Shown: positions 6,700-13,517 of the stretch, piece by piece | Numbering within the stretch: the first letter of the stretch is position 1 | Layout: every line of letters begins with the position of its first letter | Assembly (NCBI GenBank): GCA_043784605.1 | Contig: JAYVYD010000444.1 | Location: forward strand, 1-13,517 | From: JANYHY01 sp043784605 | Lineage (GTDB): Bacteria > Myxococcota_A > Polyangia > Polyangiales > Polyangiaceae | DNA length: 13,517 nt | Direction of reading: 5' to 3' | Translations under genes and position numbers: made by a program | Notes under the pieces: model-generated | Told to the model about the DNA's origin: nothing | Database searches by the model: none | Seen by the model: only the letters and a program-made list of their open reading frames with translations

Positions 6700-9600
6700 T
6701 CAGGCTACCAGCTCGGAGACATGAACGCGCGCGCCGAGGACTGCGCGGGCGCTCTCGACGATCTTGCGGTGATGCGTGAAGAGCACGACCTGCATGTCGC
6801 GCGCGACCTCCCCGAGACGCTCGATGGCAGCGGACGCGCGGTCGTCGTCGAAGTCCACGAGCACGTCGTCGAGCACGATGGGCAGGCTCACGTTGGTCTT
6901 GGCGAGGTGCTGCCAGCTCCCGAGACGGAGCGCGAGGTAGAGCGCGTCGCGCGTACCGAGGCTGAGCCCCTCCACGCCGACGTCGCCTTTGCCTTGCATC
7001 GCGCGCAGCACCGGCTCGTCGTTCTTGCCAAAGCCCGCGCGGAGGCCGGCGTATCGGCCGCTCGTCAAGAACGCGAAGTGCTCGCTCGCGCGCTGCAGGA
7101 TCGGCCCTTGGTTGCGCTCGCGGAACGCCTCGATCTCTCGCGTCAGCACGGCGCTCGCGAGCTTCAGCTGCGCGTACCGCTGCGCGAGCTCGGCCACCTT
7201 CGCGAGAGTCTCCTCCACGTCATTCGCGGTCGCCGCGGCAATAGACGAGCGCATGTCGTCGCGCATGGCAGCCTCCCAGCCGCCGATCTGGCGTTGGTTC
7301 TTCTCGATCTGTCGGTCGATCTCCTCGAGCTCGATCTCTATCTCGCTCGAGCGTGCGTGGGCTGCCGCGAGCGAGGGGTCGGCCAGCTTCGAAGATGCCT
7401 CTCGCACGATCTCCTCGAGGCGAGCGATGCTCGCGCGCTCTCGACCCGCGGACGTGCGCAGCTCACCGAGCTTCTGGTCCGTCAGCGTGGCTTCCGCTGC
7501 GGCCGCGTCGTTCGCCGTCGCGCGCTTCACCAACTCTTGCGCCGCCTCGAGCGCGTTCGCCTTCGCGAGGTCTGGCGCATGCGCAACGAGGATGTCGTTC
7601 ATGAGCTCCTCGAGATCGGCCGTGGTGCGCTCGAGGCTCCGCACGCGTTGCGACGTCGTTGCGCGTGAGGCGAGGGCGAGCGCGAGCCGGCGGTGCGCGT
7701 CCACGGAAGCCACCGCCGCTTCTCGGCTAGCCTCAGGGTCGAGGCCGAGCCGTGCGAGCAGCTTACGCCACGGTCGCCGCCATTCTGCGCGCGCCTCTTC
7801 GAGCGCAACTACGTCCGCCTCTGCGACACGCACGCTCTCATCGGCCGCGCGTCCCGCCGTCTTGAGGTCGCGCACGGTGCTCTTCACCTCTGCCACGCGC
7901 GCCAGCACTTTTTCGGACTGCGCTCTCACGACGCTCAGGTCTGCGCTCTCTTCGATCACCACGCCGAAGGGGGCGAGGCTCGCGGCGAGCGCGCGAATCG
8001 CTGTCTTCGCCTTTGCCTCCACGGCCTCGAGCTCGTCGCGTGTATCCGCGAGGAGCGAGGCGTCCGCGCGCGCGTCAGCTTGCAACTTGATCCACGAGCG
8101 AGCTCGCTCGTGCGTGATCGAACCGAGGGGTTTCGAGAGAGCCCGCCACTCACTCTCCACTGCGACCAACGTCATCGCCGCGTCGTTCTCGGCGCGTTGT
8201 GCCGTGTCGAGACGTCGCGTCGCTGCGTCACGCAGCAGTACGAGCTGCTGGTGAGTCGCCGCACGTGAAGACTCTCGCAGCAGCTGATCGGATGAGTCGT
8301 CGGCGGCGCGCATGCGATCGAGGAACGCGCTCTCGGCCTTCTTCTTCGCTTCGCCGCGCGCCTCCGCGAGCGCGTCCCACGCCGCGTCTCGATCCGCACG
8401 GAGGCGCGAGACGTCCTCGGGCGAGGGCGGCACACCTTGCGCCTCGAGGCGACCGATCTCGAGCCTGCAGGCGGTGAGCTCGTCCTCGCTGGCGCGCGCG
8501 GTTTGCTTGGCGTTCGCCTTGTGCTCTCTCGCCTCGGTCATCGCGCGGTCGCTCACCTGCACGGACTCGGTGCTCGGAGGCTCGAGCATGAGGCCGGCGG
8601 CGCCTCCGATCGACTCCAACTTCACGCGGAGCGCGTCGTCCAAGCGATGGATGCGGGCCCGTAGTCTTGCGGCGATCGTCGTCCCGTCGCCGGCCTCTCG
8701 CGCGATCGACAACGCTGCCTCGAGCGCGGTGGTGTCGGTCTCCGCGTCGGCGGGAGTGTCGGTGGGAGTGGAGAGTCGTGCACGCGCTCTTCGCAGCGCG
8801 GCACTCGCATGCTCCTCGCGCTCTTCCCACCTGCGTGCCGCGTCGGACAGTCGCTCGATCTCGGCTTGCGTCGCGGCGTCGAGCAAGAGCGCCTCGGGAT
8901 CGCCCTCACGTCCCACGGATCTCAGCGCGTCGGCGACCTCGAGCTCCACGCGAGCGAACGCGCTTCGAGCCTCCGGCAGCTCCACTACGGCCTTGCGCTG
9001 CTCGCTCAGTCGCTCGCGCACGGCCTGCATCGTGTCGCTCATCTGGAGGAGTCCAACATCGACGACGAGCGCAGCGCGCCGCTCTGCACAAGCACGCTCA
9101 TCGACCTCGAGCTGACGAAATCGCCGCCGCGCGTCGTCGAGCTCGGGCAACATCTTCTCGAGCTGCGCGAGGCGCGTGGCTTCTCCCACGAGCTCAGCGC
9201 GTCGCTTGGCGAGGCCCACGTTCTCTGCCGTGTGCTCGGCGATGCCGCGCCGCTGTGTCTCGTAAACCTCCGGCAACGTCGCGTCGGTGACGAGCCTCTT
9301 CTTCTCCGCATCGAGCTGGGCGAGCGCCTGATTGAGCGGCGGCACCTTGCCACGCGGTACATAGATCGCCTCGGCCTCTTGCTCGACTTGCTTGCGCAGC
9401 GCATGCAGTGACACCGATCCGAGGCTCGCACCGAACAGCGTCTCGCCGAGATCGCCCTCGCCCGCGAGCAGCGCCTCGGCGCCCTCGCGCAGTCGTCCGT
9501 GGTCCAACCCATACGTGCTCTCGAACAGCTCCCGAGTCGCGCCCCCGAGCCAGCGCCCGAGGAGCGCTTCGTCCAACGATTTGCCGTCGTCGTCGAGCAG

Positions 9601-9879
9601 CGTGTTGCCCTTCTTGCCCTTGCGGCGCACGAACGCGAACGACTCGTCGGCCGCACCAAGAAGCGTCGCGCCGATGCGTAGGTCCGGCATGTCGTGGCGG
9701 AATGCGTCCTTCGTGTGTGCGTCGATGCCGAAGAGCGCGCTCGTGACCGCGCGCAAGCTGGTCGATTTGCCGGCCTCGTTCGGTCCGTAGACGACGTCCA
9801 GCGCGCCAGGGTCGGCAAACACCAGCTCTCGATTGTCGAACGCTCCGAAGGCCAAGAGCGAGAGGCGTTTGATCCTCAA
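6700..9879 (-). CDS. YhaN/SbcC-like coiled-coil AAA ATPase
   Basis: This 1059-residue ATPase belongs to the Rad50/SbcC/SMC-like group, closest by its head to YhaN (AAA_27). With the adjacent nuclease it should bind and process DNA ends or secondary structures. The N-terminal half of the ATPase has Walker A GPNEAGKST (32-40), followed by the YhaN-typical segment with paired Arg-Lys residues, a TLLDDDG motif and a YGLDH motif. A long Glu/Arg/Ala-rich coiled-coil region spans about 190-930. The C-terminal half has the signature LSLGTRD (972-978), Walker B PIVLDD (to Asp1004/Asp1005) and an FTHH switch (His1036-1037). I see no Cys-x-x-Cys zinc hook in the middle of the coil. The frame is open much further upstream, but those residues are Arg-rich shadow of the upstream gene. 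TTG at 9879 places the first beta-strand right at the start, overlaps the upstream stop as TTGA and has a GGAG 7 bases away. Confidence 0.9.
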   Translation of the reverse strand: MRIKRLSLLAFGAFDNRELVFADPGALDVVYGPNEAGKSTSLRAVTSALFGIDAHTKDAFRHDMPDLRIGATLLGAADESFAFVRRKGKKGNTLLDDDGKSLDEALLGRWLGGATRELFESTYGLDHGRLREGAEALLAGEGDLGETLFGASLGSVSLHALRKQVEQEAEAIYVPRGKVPPLNQALAQLDAEKKRLVTDATLPEVYETQRRGIAEHTAENVGLAKRRAELVGEATRLAQLEKMLPELDDARRRFRQLEVDERACAERRAALVVDVGLLQMSDTMQAVRERLSEQRKAVVELPEARSAFARVELEVADALRSVGREGDPEALLLDAATQAEIERLSDAARRWEEREEHASAALRRARARLSTPTDTPADAETDTTALEAALSIAREAGDGTTIAARLRARIHRLDDALRVKLESIGGAAGLMLEPPSTESVQVSDRAMTEAREHKANAKQTARASEDELTACRLEIGRLEAQGVPPSPEDVSRLRADRDAAWDALAEARGEAKKKAESAFLDRMRAADDSSDQLLRESSRAATHQQLVLLRDAATRRLDTAQRAENDAAMTLVAVESEWRALSKPLGSITHERARSWIKLQADARADASLLADTRDELEAVEAKAKTAIRALAASLAPFGVVIEESADLSVVRAQSEKVLARVAEVKSTVRDLKTAGRAADESVRVAEADVVALEEARAEWRRPWRKLLARLGLDPEASREAAVASVDAHRRLALALASRATTSQRVRSLERTTADLEELMNDILVAHAPDLAKANALEAAQELVKRATANDAAAAEATLTDQKLGELRTSAGRERASIARLEEIVREASSKLADPSLAAAHARSSEIEIELEEIDRQIEKNQRQIGGWEAAMRDDMRSSIAAATANDVEETLAKVAELAQRYAQLKLASAVLTREIEAFRERNQGPILQRASEHFAFLTSGRYAGLRAGFGKNDEPVLRAMQGKGDVGVEGLSLGTRDALYLALRLGSWQHLAKTNVSLPIVLDDVLVDFDDDRASAAIERLGEVARDMQVVLFTHHRKIVESARAVLGARVHVSELVA

Positions 9880-11123
9880 CGGTCTTCTCCGAGCATCCGC
9901 ATCAGAAGCGTTCTCTCTAGATCTGCCAGCCACACGCGGACGTTCTTCGGATGAGTGAGCGAGAGTCCGTCGCGCTTGAGCTCCGGGGGCAGCTTGCGCT
10001 CGAGCTCGTCCAGTCCCTTCGTCAGCGCCTGCACCTCGGCGTCGCTCGCGTCTCCGAGTGCACGCACCGCGCGAACGAACGCGCCGGCACCGTCGTCGCG
10101 TTGGGCGATCGCGTCGAGGTCGATGCGCGGTCTCACGCCGACGACGATCTTCTCGATCCACACCTCACCGAGGTTGAGGCCGAGCGCGCGGATCTCGGCG
10201 ACGGCGCGCTCCTCGTCGTTCACAAGGTCCGCGTACGCCGCCGCGGTGCCGGAGATCGAGACTCTCACCGCGAGCGTGCGGTCCCCTGCGCGCTCACGTT
10301 CGTCCTCGAGCGCCGAGCGAACCTTCGCGAGCGCGTCGTCGAAGTCGTCCTCGTCTGCGAGCACCACGGCCGCGTGCGCCCACCTCGCGGCATCGAGCAC
10401 GCGCGCTTCGACGCTCACGATCCGGCCGTTTTCTGCCGTGATCAGCGTAGCGCCTTTCTCGCCCGTCTCACGCGCGTGCCTGCCCTGGAGGTTGCCCGGG
10501 AACACCACCCAAGGGTCCGTGGAGATCACCTCACGCGCGTGGACGTGGCCCAGCGCCCAGTAGTCGTAGCCTTTGCTCGTGAGCATCGCGAGGGTAGTCG
10601 GCGCGTAGGGTTCGTGGCCGGGGCGGCCGTCGAGCGAAGTGTGCAATAGGCCGATGTTCAGAACGTCGCGCGTCGGCGCAGGGTAGTGCGCTGCGAGGTC
10701 ACCCTTCTCGACGCGCCCTCCGAAGCTCTGCCCGTGCACCGCTACCCCGAGCGAGTCGAACACGACGGTCTCGGGCCGCGCGGCGTCGAGTTCTCGCACA
10801 CGCGGCAGCGGCTTGAGCCCACGCGTGACGACGTTCAGCGCGTCGTGGTTGCCTCGCACCGTGACGACGTGTGTGCCGATCACACGGAGGCGAGACAGCT
10901 CGCCTTGAAAGAACAGCCCGGTGGAGTAGTCCTTCCAGTCGCCGTCGAAGATGTCTCCCGCGAGCAGCAGGAGGTCCGCGCGCTCTTCGAGACACAGGTT
11001 GACGAGGTTCGTCATCGCCACGCGCGTAGCGCCGCGCATCGTCGCCGCCGGCGCGCCGTCGTAGCGCGAGAGGCCGCGCATGGGGCTGTCGATGTGCAGG
11101 TCGGCGGCGTGGACGATGCGCAT
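9876..11123 (-). CDS. YhaO/SbcD-like metallophosphoesterase, DNA exonuclease subunit
   Basis: This 415-residue protein is a calcineurin-like metallophosphoesterase of the SbcD/Mre11/YhaO group, the nuclease partner of the SbcC/Rad50-like ATPase. All metal-binding motifs are present in order: ADLH (Asp8, His10), GDIFD (Asp57), GNHD (Asn92, His93), LLHT (His161) and GHVH (His193, His195). The opening 'MRIVHAADLHIDSP' and the 'PGNLQGRH' segment after the last motif are typical of YhaO. Residues about 250-415 form the capping and ATPase-binding part, which is variable. The gene starts 27 bp after purK and overlaps the ATPase gene at its stop, so the two are translationally coupled and probably made in fixed ratio. 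Expected role: DNA end processing, repair or recombination in the cytoplasm. A general SbcD label would also be acceptable. Confidence 0.92.
   Translation of the reverse strand: MRIVHAADLHIDSPMRGLSRYDGAPAATMRGATRVAMTNLVNLCLEERADLLLLAGDIFDGDWKDYSTGLFFQGELSRLRVIGTHVVTVRGNHDALNVVTRGLKPLPRVRELDAARPETVVFDSLGVAVHGQSFGGRVEKGDLAAHYPAPTRDVLNIGLLHTSLDGRPGHEPYAPTTLAMLTSKGYDYWALGHVHAREVISTDPWVVFPGNLQGRHARETGEKGATLITAENGRIVSVEARVLDAARWAHAAVVLADEDDFDDALAKVRSALEDERERAGDRTLAVRVSISGTAAAYADLVNDEERAVAEIRALGLNLGEVWIEKIVVGVRPRIDLDAIAQRDDGAGAFVRAVRALGDASDAEVQALTKGLDELERKLPPELKRDGLSLTHPKNVRVWLADLERTLLMRMLGEDR
9884..9890 (-). promoter_or_regulatory. Ribosome binding site that fixes the TTG start of the YhaN-like gene
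   Basis: On the minus strand GGAGAAG (9890 down to 9884) precedes TTG at 9879-9877, with 7 bases between GGAG and the start. It lies inside the last codons of the upstream nuclease gene. No ATG in a sensible position exists in this frame: the next Met is residue 63, beyond Walker A. This site therefore decides the start. Confidence 0.7.
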
Positions 11124-11150
11124 GGTGGCGCCGATGATAACGCCTGAGCG

Positions 11151-12323
11151 TCAGCGCAAGGTGAGTGACTTCTTCGCGAGCGTCACGCGCTCGATCGCGT
11201 GCTTGGCGGTGCGTCCAACCGCGGAGAGGTGCCCCATCTTGCGGCCCGGCCTTGCCTCGCGCTTGCCGTAGAGGTGCACGCGCACGCCGGGGAGCGCGAG
11301 CGCGCGCTCGAACGCTGGCGGCGCGTCGTTCGTCCACAGATCACCGAGCAGGTTGTAGATGGCGACGGGACGAATGAGCTCGGTGGAGCCGAGCGGCAGA
11401 TCGCACACCGCGCGTACGGCTTGTTCGAATTGACTCGTCAAGCACCCGACCTCGGTGCCGTGGAACGTGTTGTGCGGGCGAGGCGCGAGCTCGTTGACGA
11501 GCAGCTCGCCGTCCGTCGTGATGAAGAACTCGACGACGAGCAGGCCTTCGAGCTTCAACGCCTCGGCGATCCCGCGGGCGATCTCCACGGCGCGCTTGGC
11601 GATCTTGGCGCTGATCGGCGCGGGCATCACCGAGTACTCGAGGATGCGATCGGTGTGGTGGTTGAGCGAAGGCGGGAACACGGCGGTCTCTCCGCTGGGC
11701 CTGCGCGCGACGAGGATCGAGATCTCCGCCTCGAGATCGAGGGCGGACTCGACGACCGCCGCTCTGCATTTCAGCCCCTCCCACGCGGCCTTCGCCATGG
11801 CGGGTGCCGCGACGAAGACCTGACCGCGACCGTCGTAGCCGCCGTGGCTAGCCTTGACGAACGCGGCCGCGCGCGTGGCTCTCAGCGCCTTGGCGATGTC
11901 CGCGGCGCCTCGAGCGATCGAGAAGTGGCCGACCGGAAAGCCGTGGCGCGCGAGCCACGTCTTCTGCTTGACGCGATCTTGGACGATGGCGAGGACGCCC
12001 ACGCCGGGTCGAATGGGCGCGTGCTCGGCCGCGGCCTTCATGCTCTCCAGCGACACCTTCTCGATCTCGAGCGTGACGACGTCCGCGCCTCGCGCGAGAT
12101 CCGCGGCGGCGCGAGCGTCCTCGAAGGTCGCCGTCACGCAGCGATCGACGACGAACCGCGCCGCACACGACGGGTCCGGATCGAGCGCACGCACGTGGTA
12201 GCCGAGCGTGCGCGCGGCCATCGCCATCATGCGACCGAGTTGCCCTCCGCCCAAGATCGCGATCGTGGATCCGGGCAAAATCGCGCTACTTGCGCGCGCC
12301 TTGTTGAGGGTCTTCTTCGCCAT
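11151..12323 (-). CDS. purK: N5-carboxyaminoimidazole ribonucleotide synthase PurK
   Basis: PurK uses ATP and bicarbonate to convert 5-aminoimidazole ribonucleotide (AIR) to N5-CAIR in de novo purine synthesis, and PurE then makes CAIR. The 390-residue protein has the N-terminal Gly-rich GGGQLGRM motif at about residues 25-32. The ATP-grasp domain follows, with the HGGYDGRGQ loop, the VVEFF strand and NELAPRPHN, which supplies metal-binding Glu and Asn. The usual Ser-Gly-His after APRPHN is replaced here by Thr-Phe-His-Gly-Thr-Glu, while the later TSQFEQAVRAV block is normal. There is a Lys/Ala-rich N-terminal leader of about 17 residues. It follows purE with a gap of 4 bp, so the pair is an operon. 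No obvious Shine-Dalgarno precedes the ATG, which fits coupling to purE translation. Confidence 0.95.
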   Translation of the reverse strand: MAKKTLNKARASSAILPGSTIAILGGGQLGRMMAMAARTLGYHVRALDPDPSCAARFVVDRCVTATFEDARAAADLARGADVVTLEIEKVSLESMKAAAEHAPIRPGVGVLAIVQDRVKQKTWLARHGFPVGHFSIARGAADIAKALRATRAAAFVKASHGGYDGRGQVFVAAPAMAKAAWEGLKCRAAVVESALDLEAEISILVARRPSGETAVFPPSLNHHTDRILEYSVMPAPISAKIAKRAVEIARGIAEALKLEGLLVVEFFITTDGELLVNELAPRPHNTFHGTEVGCLTSQFEQAVRAVCDLPLGSTELIRPVAIYNLLGDLWTNDAPPAFERALALPGVRVHLYGKREARPGRKMGHLSAVGRTAKHAIERVTLAKKSLTLR

Positions 12324-12327
12324 GGGA

Positions 12328-12816
12328 TCAGCCGAGCGTCTGCGCGAGCACTTCGGTCTTCCGCGCGAGCCGCCACGCGCGAAGCTTCTCGCGTACTTCG
12401 GGTCGCGAGGTGCCGACGATCTCCGCCGCGAGGAGCGCCGCGTTCGCCGCGCCGGGCTTGCCGATCGCGAGCGTGCCGACGGGGACGCCCTTGGGCATCT
12501 GCACGATCGACAAGAGCGCGTCCATTCCGTTCAGCAGCGTGGCCGGGATGGGCACGCCGAGGACGGGCACCAATGTCTTGCTCGCCACCATTCCGGGCAG
12601 ATGCGCGGCGCCGCCCGCACCCGCGATGATCACGACGAGGCCACGACCTTCCGCCGCCTCTGCGTACGCGAACATCTCATCGGGCGTTCGATGCGCGGAG
12701 ACGACCTTCGCCTCGAAGGGCACGCCGAGCTCGCCGAGCAGGTCGCACGCCTCGCGCAAGACCTCCCAATCGCTCTTGGAGCCCATGATCACGCCGACGA
12801 GCGGGTTGTCACTCAC
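12328..12816 (-). CDS. purE: N5-carboxyaminoimidazole ribonucleotide mutase PurE (class I)
   Basis: PurE class I shifts the carboxyl group of N5-CAIR to carbon 4 to give CAIR, the step after PurK. The 162-residue length is normal for the octameric class I enzyme. Signature motifs are complete: GSKSDW (12-17), SAHRTP with His42 (40-45), AGAGGAAHLPGM (65-76), and QMPKGVPVGTLAIGKPGAANA in the C-terminal half. The start codon is GTG (12816-12814 on the minus strand), which puts the first beta-strand at residues 6-11. The presence of purK right behind it agrees with class I rather than the class II enzyme that uses CO2 directly. It probably begins the purine part of the minus-strand operon, 18 bp after the small ORF upstream. 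Confidence 0.96.
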   Translation of the reverse strand: MSDNPLVGVIMGSKSDWEVLREACDLLGELGVPFEAKVVSAHRTPDEMFAYAEAAEGRGLVVIIAGAGGAAHLPGMVASKTLVPVLGVPIPATLLNGMDALLSIVQMPKGVPVGTLAIGKPGAANAALLAAEIVGTSRPEVREKLRAWRLARKTEVLAQTLG

Positions 12817-12834
12817 GAGGACGGGGAGCCTACC

Positions 12835-13023
12835 TCAGAAGAGCGCGACCTCGAAAGCCGGAAGCGTCGGATGATCGCTTTGGCTCTCGACCTCGTCCTC
12901 CGAGAGCGTCGGCGCGATCGCGCGCATCGCGCGGGTCAACACGAACTCGAGGTAGTCGTAAGCGTCGTCGCTCGGCGGCGGCAGCAGCGTGCTGCAAGAT
13001 CGGCTCGCTTCCATTTCCGACAT
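12835..13023 (-). CDS. Small hypothetical protein ahead of purE
   Basis: I do not recognise this 62-residue ORF. It starts at ATG 13023 (in-frame ATGs at 13038 and 13014 are alternatives) and ends with TGA 18 bp before the purE start, in the same direction. Most codons end in G or C, as in the real genes nearby, which favours coding. The sequence has a Pro-rich piece (about 14-17), one likely amphipathic helix (about 20-37, with Tyr, Leu, Phe and Arg) and an acidic Glu/Asp/Ser-rich segment (about 40-51). There are no membrane segments or metal motifs. The frame stays open further upstream into hslO, but that part is antisense shadow. No clear Shine-Dalgarno is visible. It may be a leader gene of the pur operon or a chance ORF. 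Confidence 0.45.
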   Translation of the reverse strand: MSEMEASRSCSTLLPPPSDDAYDYLEFVLTRAMRAIAPTLSEDEVESQSDHPTLPAFEVALF

Positions 13024-13055
13024 GCGCCGGTTGTGCATGAGCGAGTGCGCGGGGG

Positions 13056-13082
13056 CCAAGTTTGTGGCGTATAGTAAAGAGG
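13056..13082 (+). promoter_or_regulatory. A/T-rich divergent intergenic patch with hslO ribosome binding site
   Basis: The short gap between the small ORF and hslO contains an A/T-rich patch unusual for this window. AAAGAGG (13076-13082) lies 4 bases before the hslO ATG and is a good Shine-Dalgarno. TATAGT (13070-13075) resembles a -10 box, but no -35 box is found at normal spacing, and a start point from it would fall inside the Shine-Dalgarno. The binding site is well supported; the promoter is only a guess. Confidence 0.4.
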
Positions 13083-13086
13083 CGTC

Positions 13087-13517
13087 ATGAGCGATCTCGT
13101 CCTCCGCGCGCTGACTGACGATGGCGCCTTTCGCGTCGTCGTCATCGACGCCACCGAAACGGCCCAGGGCGTGGTGACCGCCCAGAAGGCCAGCGACCAC
13201 GGCGGGCAGCTGCTCGCCGAGGTCCTCACCGGCACGGTGCTCGTGCGCGAGACGATGTCTCCGGATCTGCGCGTTCAAGGCATCTTTCAGGGCACCGATC
13301 GCAAGGGACGCATCATCGCCGACAGCTTCCCAGACGGCGCCACACGAGGCCTACTGCAGCTCCCGAAGGACGGGGACCTCACGGTCGGCGAGCACGCGAT
13401 GCTCAACATGATGCGCACGCTGCACAACGGAGAGCTCTCTCAAGGTGTGGTGTCCGTCGACCCCCGAGAAGGCATCAGCGGCGCGCTCATGCAGTACATG
13501 CAAGCGAGCGAACAGGT
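13087..13517 (+). CDS. hslO: Hsp33 redox-regulated chaperone, N-terminal part (runs off the window)
   Basis: The 143 visible residues match the N-terminal domain of Hsp33, a cytoplasmic holdase chaperone switched on by oxidation and heat. Family features include the opening strand followed by VVVIDATETA, the helix with LLAEVLTGTVLV, the strand LRVQGIFQGTDRKGRIIAD, and the turn leading to the segment with SQGVVSVDPREGISGALMQYMQASEQ, which matches the 'SGxVPLVSGEIxxDLxxYxxxSEQ' block. The C-terminal zinc-binding Cys motifs (CxC and CxxC) lie beyond the window, so redox control cannot be checked here. The ATG has a good Shine-Dalgarno (AAAGAGG, 4 bases away). It is divergent from the pur genes and probably separately controlled. 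Confidence 0.9.
   Translation, partial: MSDLVLRALTDDGAFRVVVIDATETAQGVVTAQKASDHGGQLLAEVLTGTVLVRETMSPDLRVQGIFQGTDRKGRIIADSFPDGATRGLLQLPKDGDLTVGEHAMLNMMRTLHNGELSQGVVSVDPREGISGALMQYMQASEQ

Noticed and set aside
9880..10161. 94-residue N-terminal extension of the YhaN-like ATPase
   Set aside because: Arg-rich shadow of the nuclease gene in another frame. The ATPase fold begins exactly at TTG 9879, which has its own ribosome binding site.
11199..12629. 476-codon plus-strand open frame across purK and purE
   Set aside because: It runs antisense to two enzymes with full signature motifs and shows only charge-biased composition.
13070..13075. TATAGT as a sigma-70 -10 box for hslO
   Set aside because: No -35 box at suitable spacing, and transcription from it would begin within the Shine-Dalgarno. 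Not claimed as a promoter.
12835..13278. 147-codon version of the small ORF ahead of purE
   Set aside because: Its first 64 codons are antisense to hslO, which has a clear start and ribosome binding site. Only the part downstream of 13023 is kept as a candidate.

Overview
The window is GC-rich, densely coding bacterial chromosome. GC-rich third codon positions, a TPR-repeat protein, a von Willebrand A lipoprotein with a Lys/Asp/Pro tail and a YhaN/YhaO-type ATPase-nuclease pair all fit a large-genome Myxococcota (Polyangia-like) organism. The taxon is an inference from gene content, not shown by a marker gene. I see no tRNA, rRNA, CRISPR array, insertion sequence, integrase or phage gene.

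Layout. On the left, two plus-strand genes: the 3' part of a TPR protein (1-846), then a VWA-domain lipoprotein (about 1003-2133). A long imperfect stem-loop (875-928) followed by a T tract lies between them. From 2109 to about 13023 every gene is on the minus strand. In transcription order (right to left) these are a small unknown ORF (12835-13023), purE (12328-12816), purK (11151-12323), a YhaO/SbcD-like nuclease (9876-11123), a YhaN/SbcC-like ATPase (6700-9879), an MsbA/ABCB-type ABC exporter (4808-6628), an aldehyde dehydrogenase (3007-4539) and a PlsC-type acyltransferase (2109-2966). The last gene overlaps the VWA gene tail-to-tail by 25 bp. On the right edge hslO (Hsp33) starts divergently at 13087 and runs off the window.

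How the genes work together. purE and purK (4-bp gap) carry out the two-step carboxylation of AIR to CAIR in purine synthesis. The YhaO/YhaN pair (TTGA start/stop overlap) should form one SbcCD/Mre11-Rad50-like complex acting on DNA ends. The ABC exporter, aldehyde dehydrogenase and acyltransferase suggest membrane-lipid handling. The exporter is separated from the dehydrogenase by 268 bp that hold hairpins and a short degenerate copy of the exporter's own 3' end, so the minus-strand train probably has at least two transcription units.

Most of the window is recognisable housekeeping or common accessory content, and I find no convincing new multi-gene system. The best leads are the duplicated exporter tail (4690-4728), the stem-loop at 875-928, the hook-less SbcCD-like pair behind purEK, and the small ORF ahead of purE.
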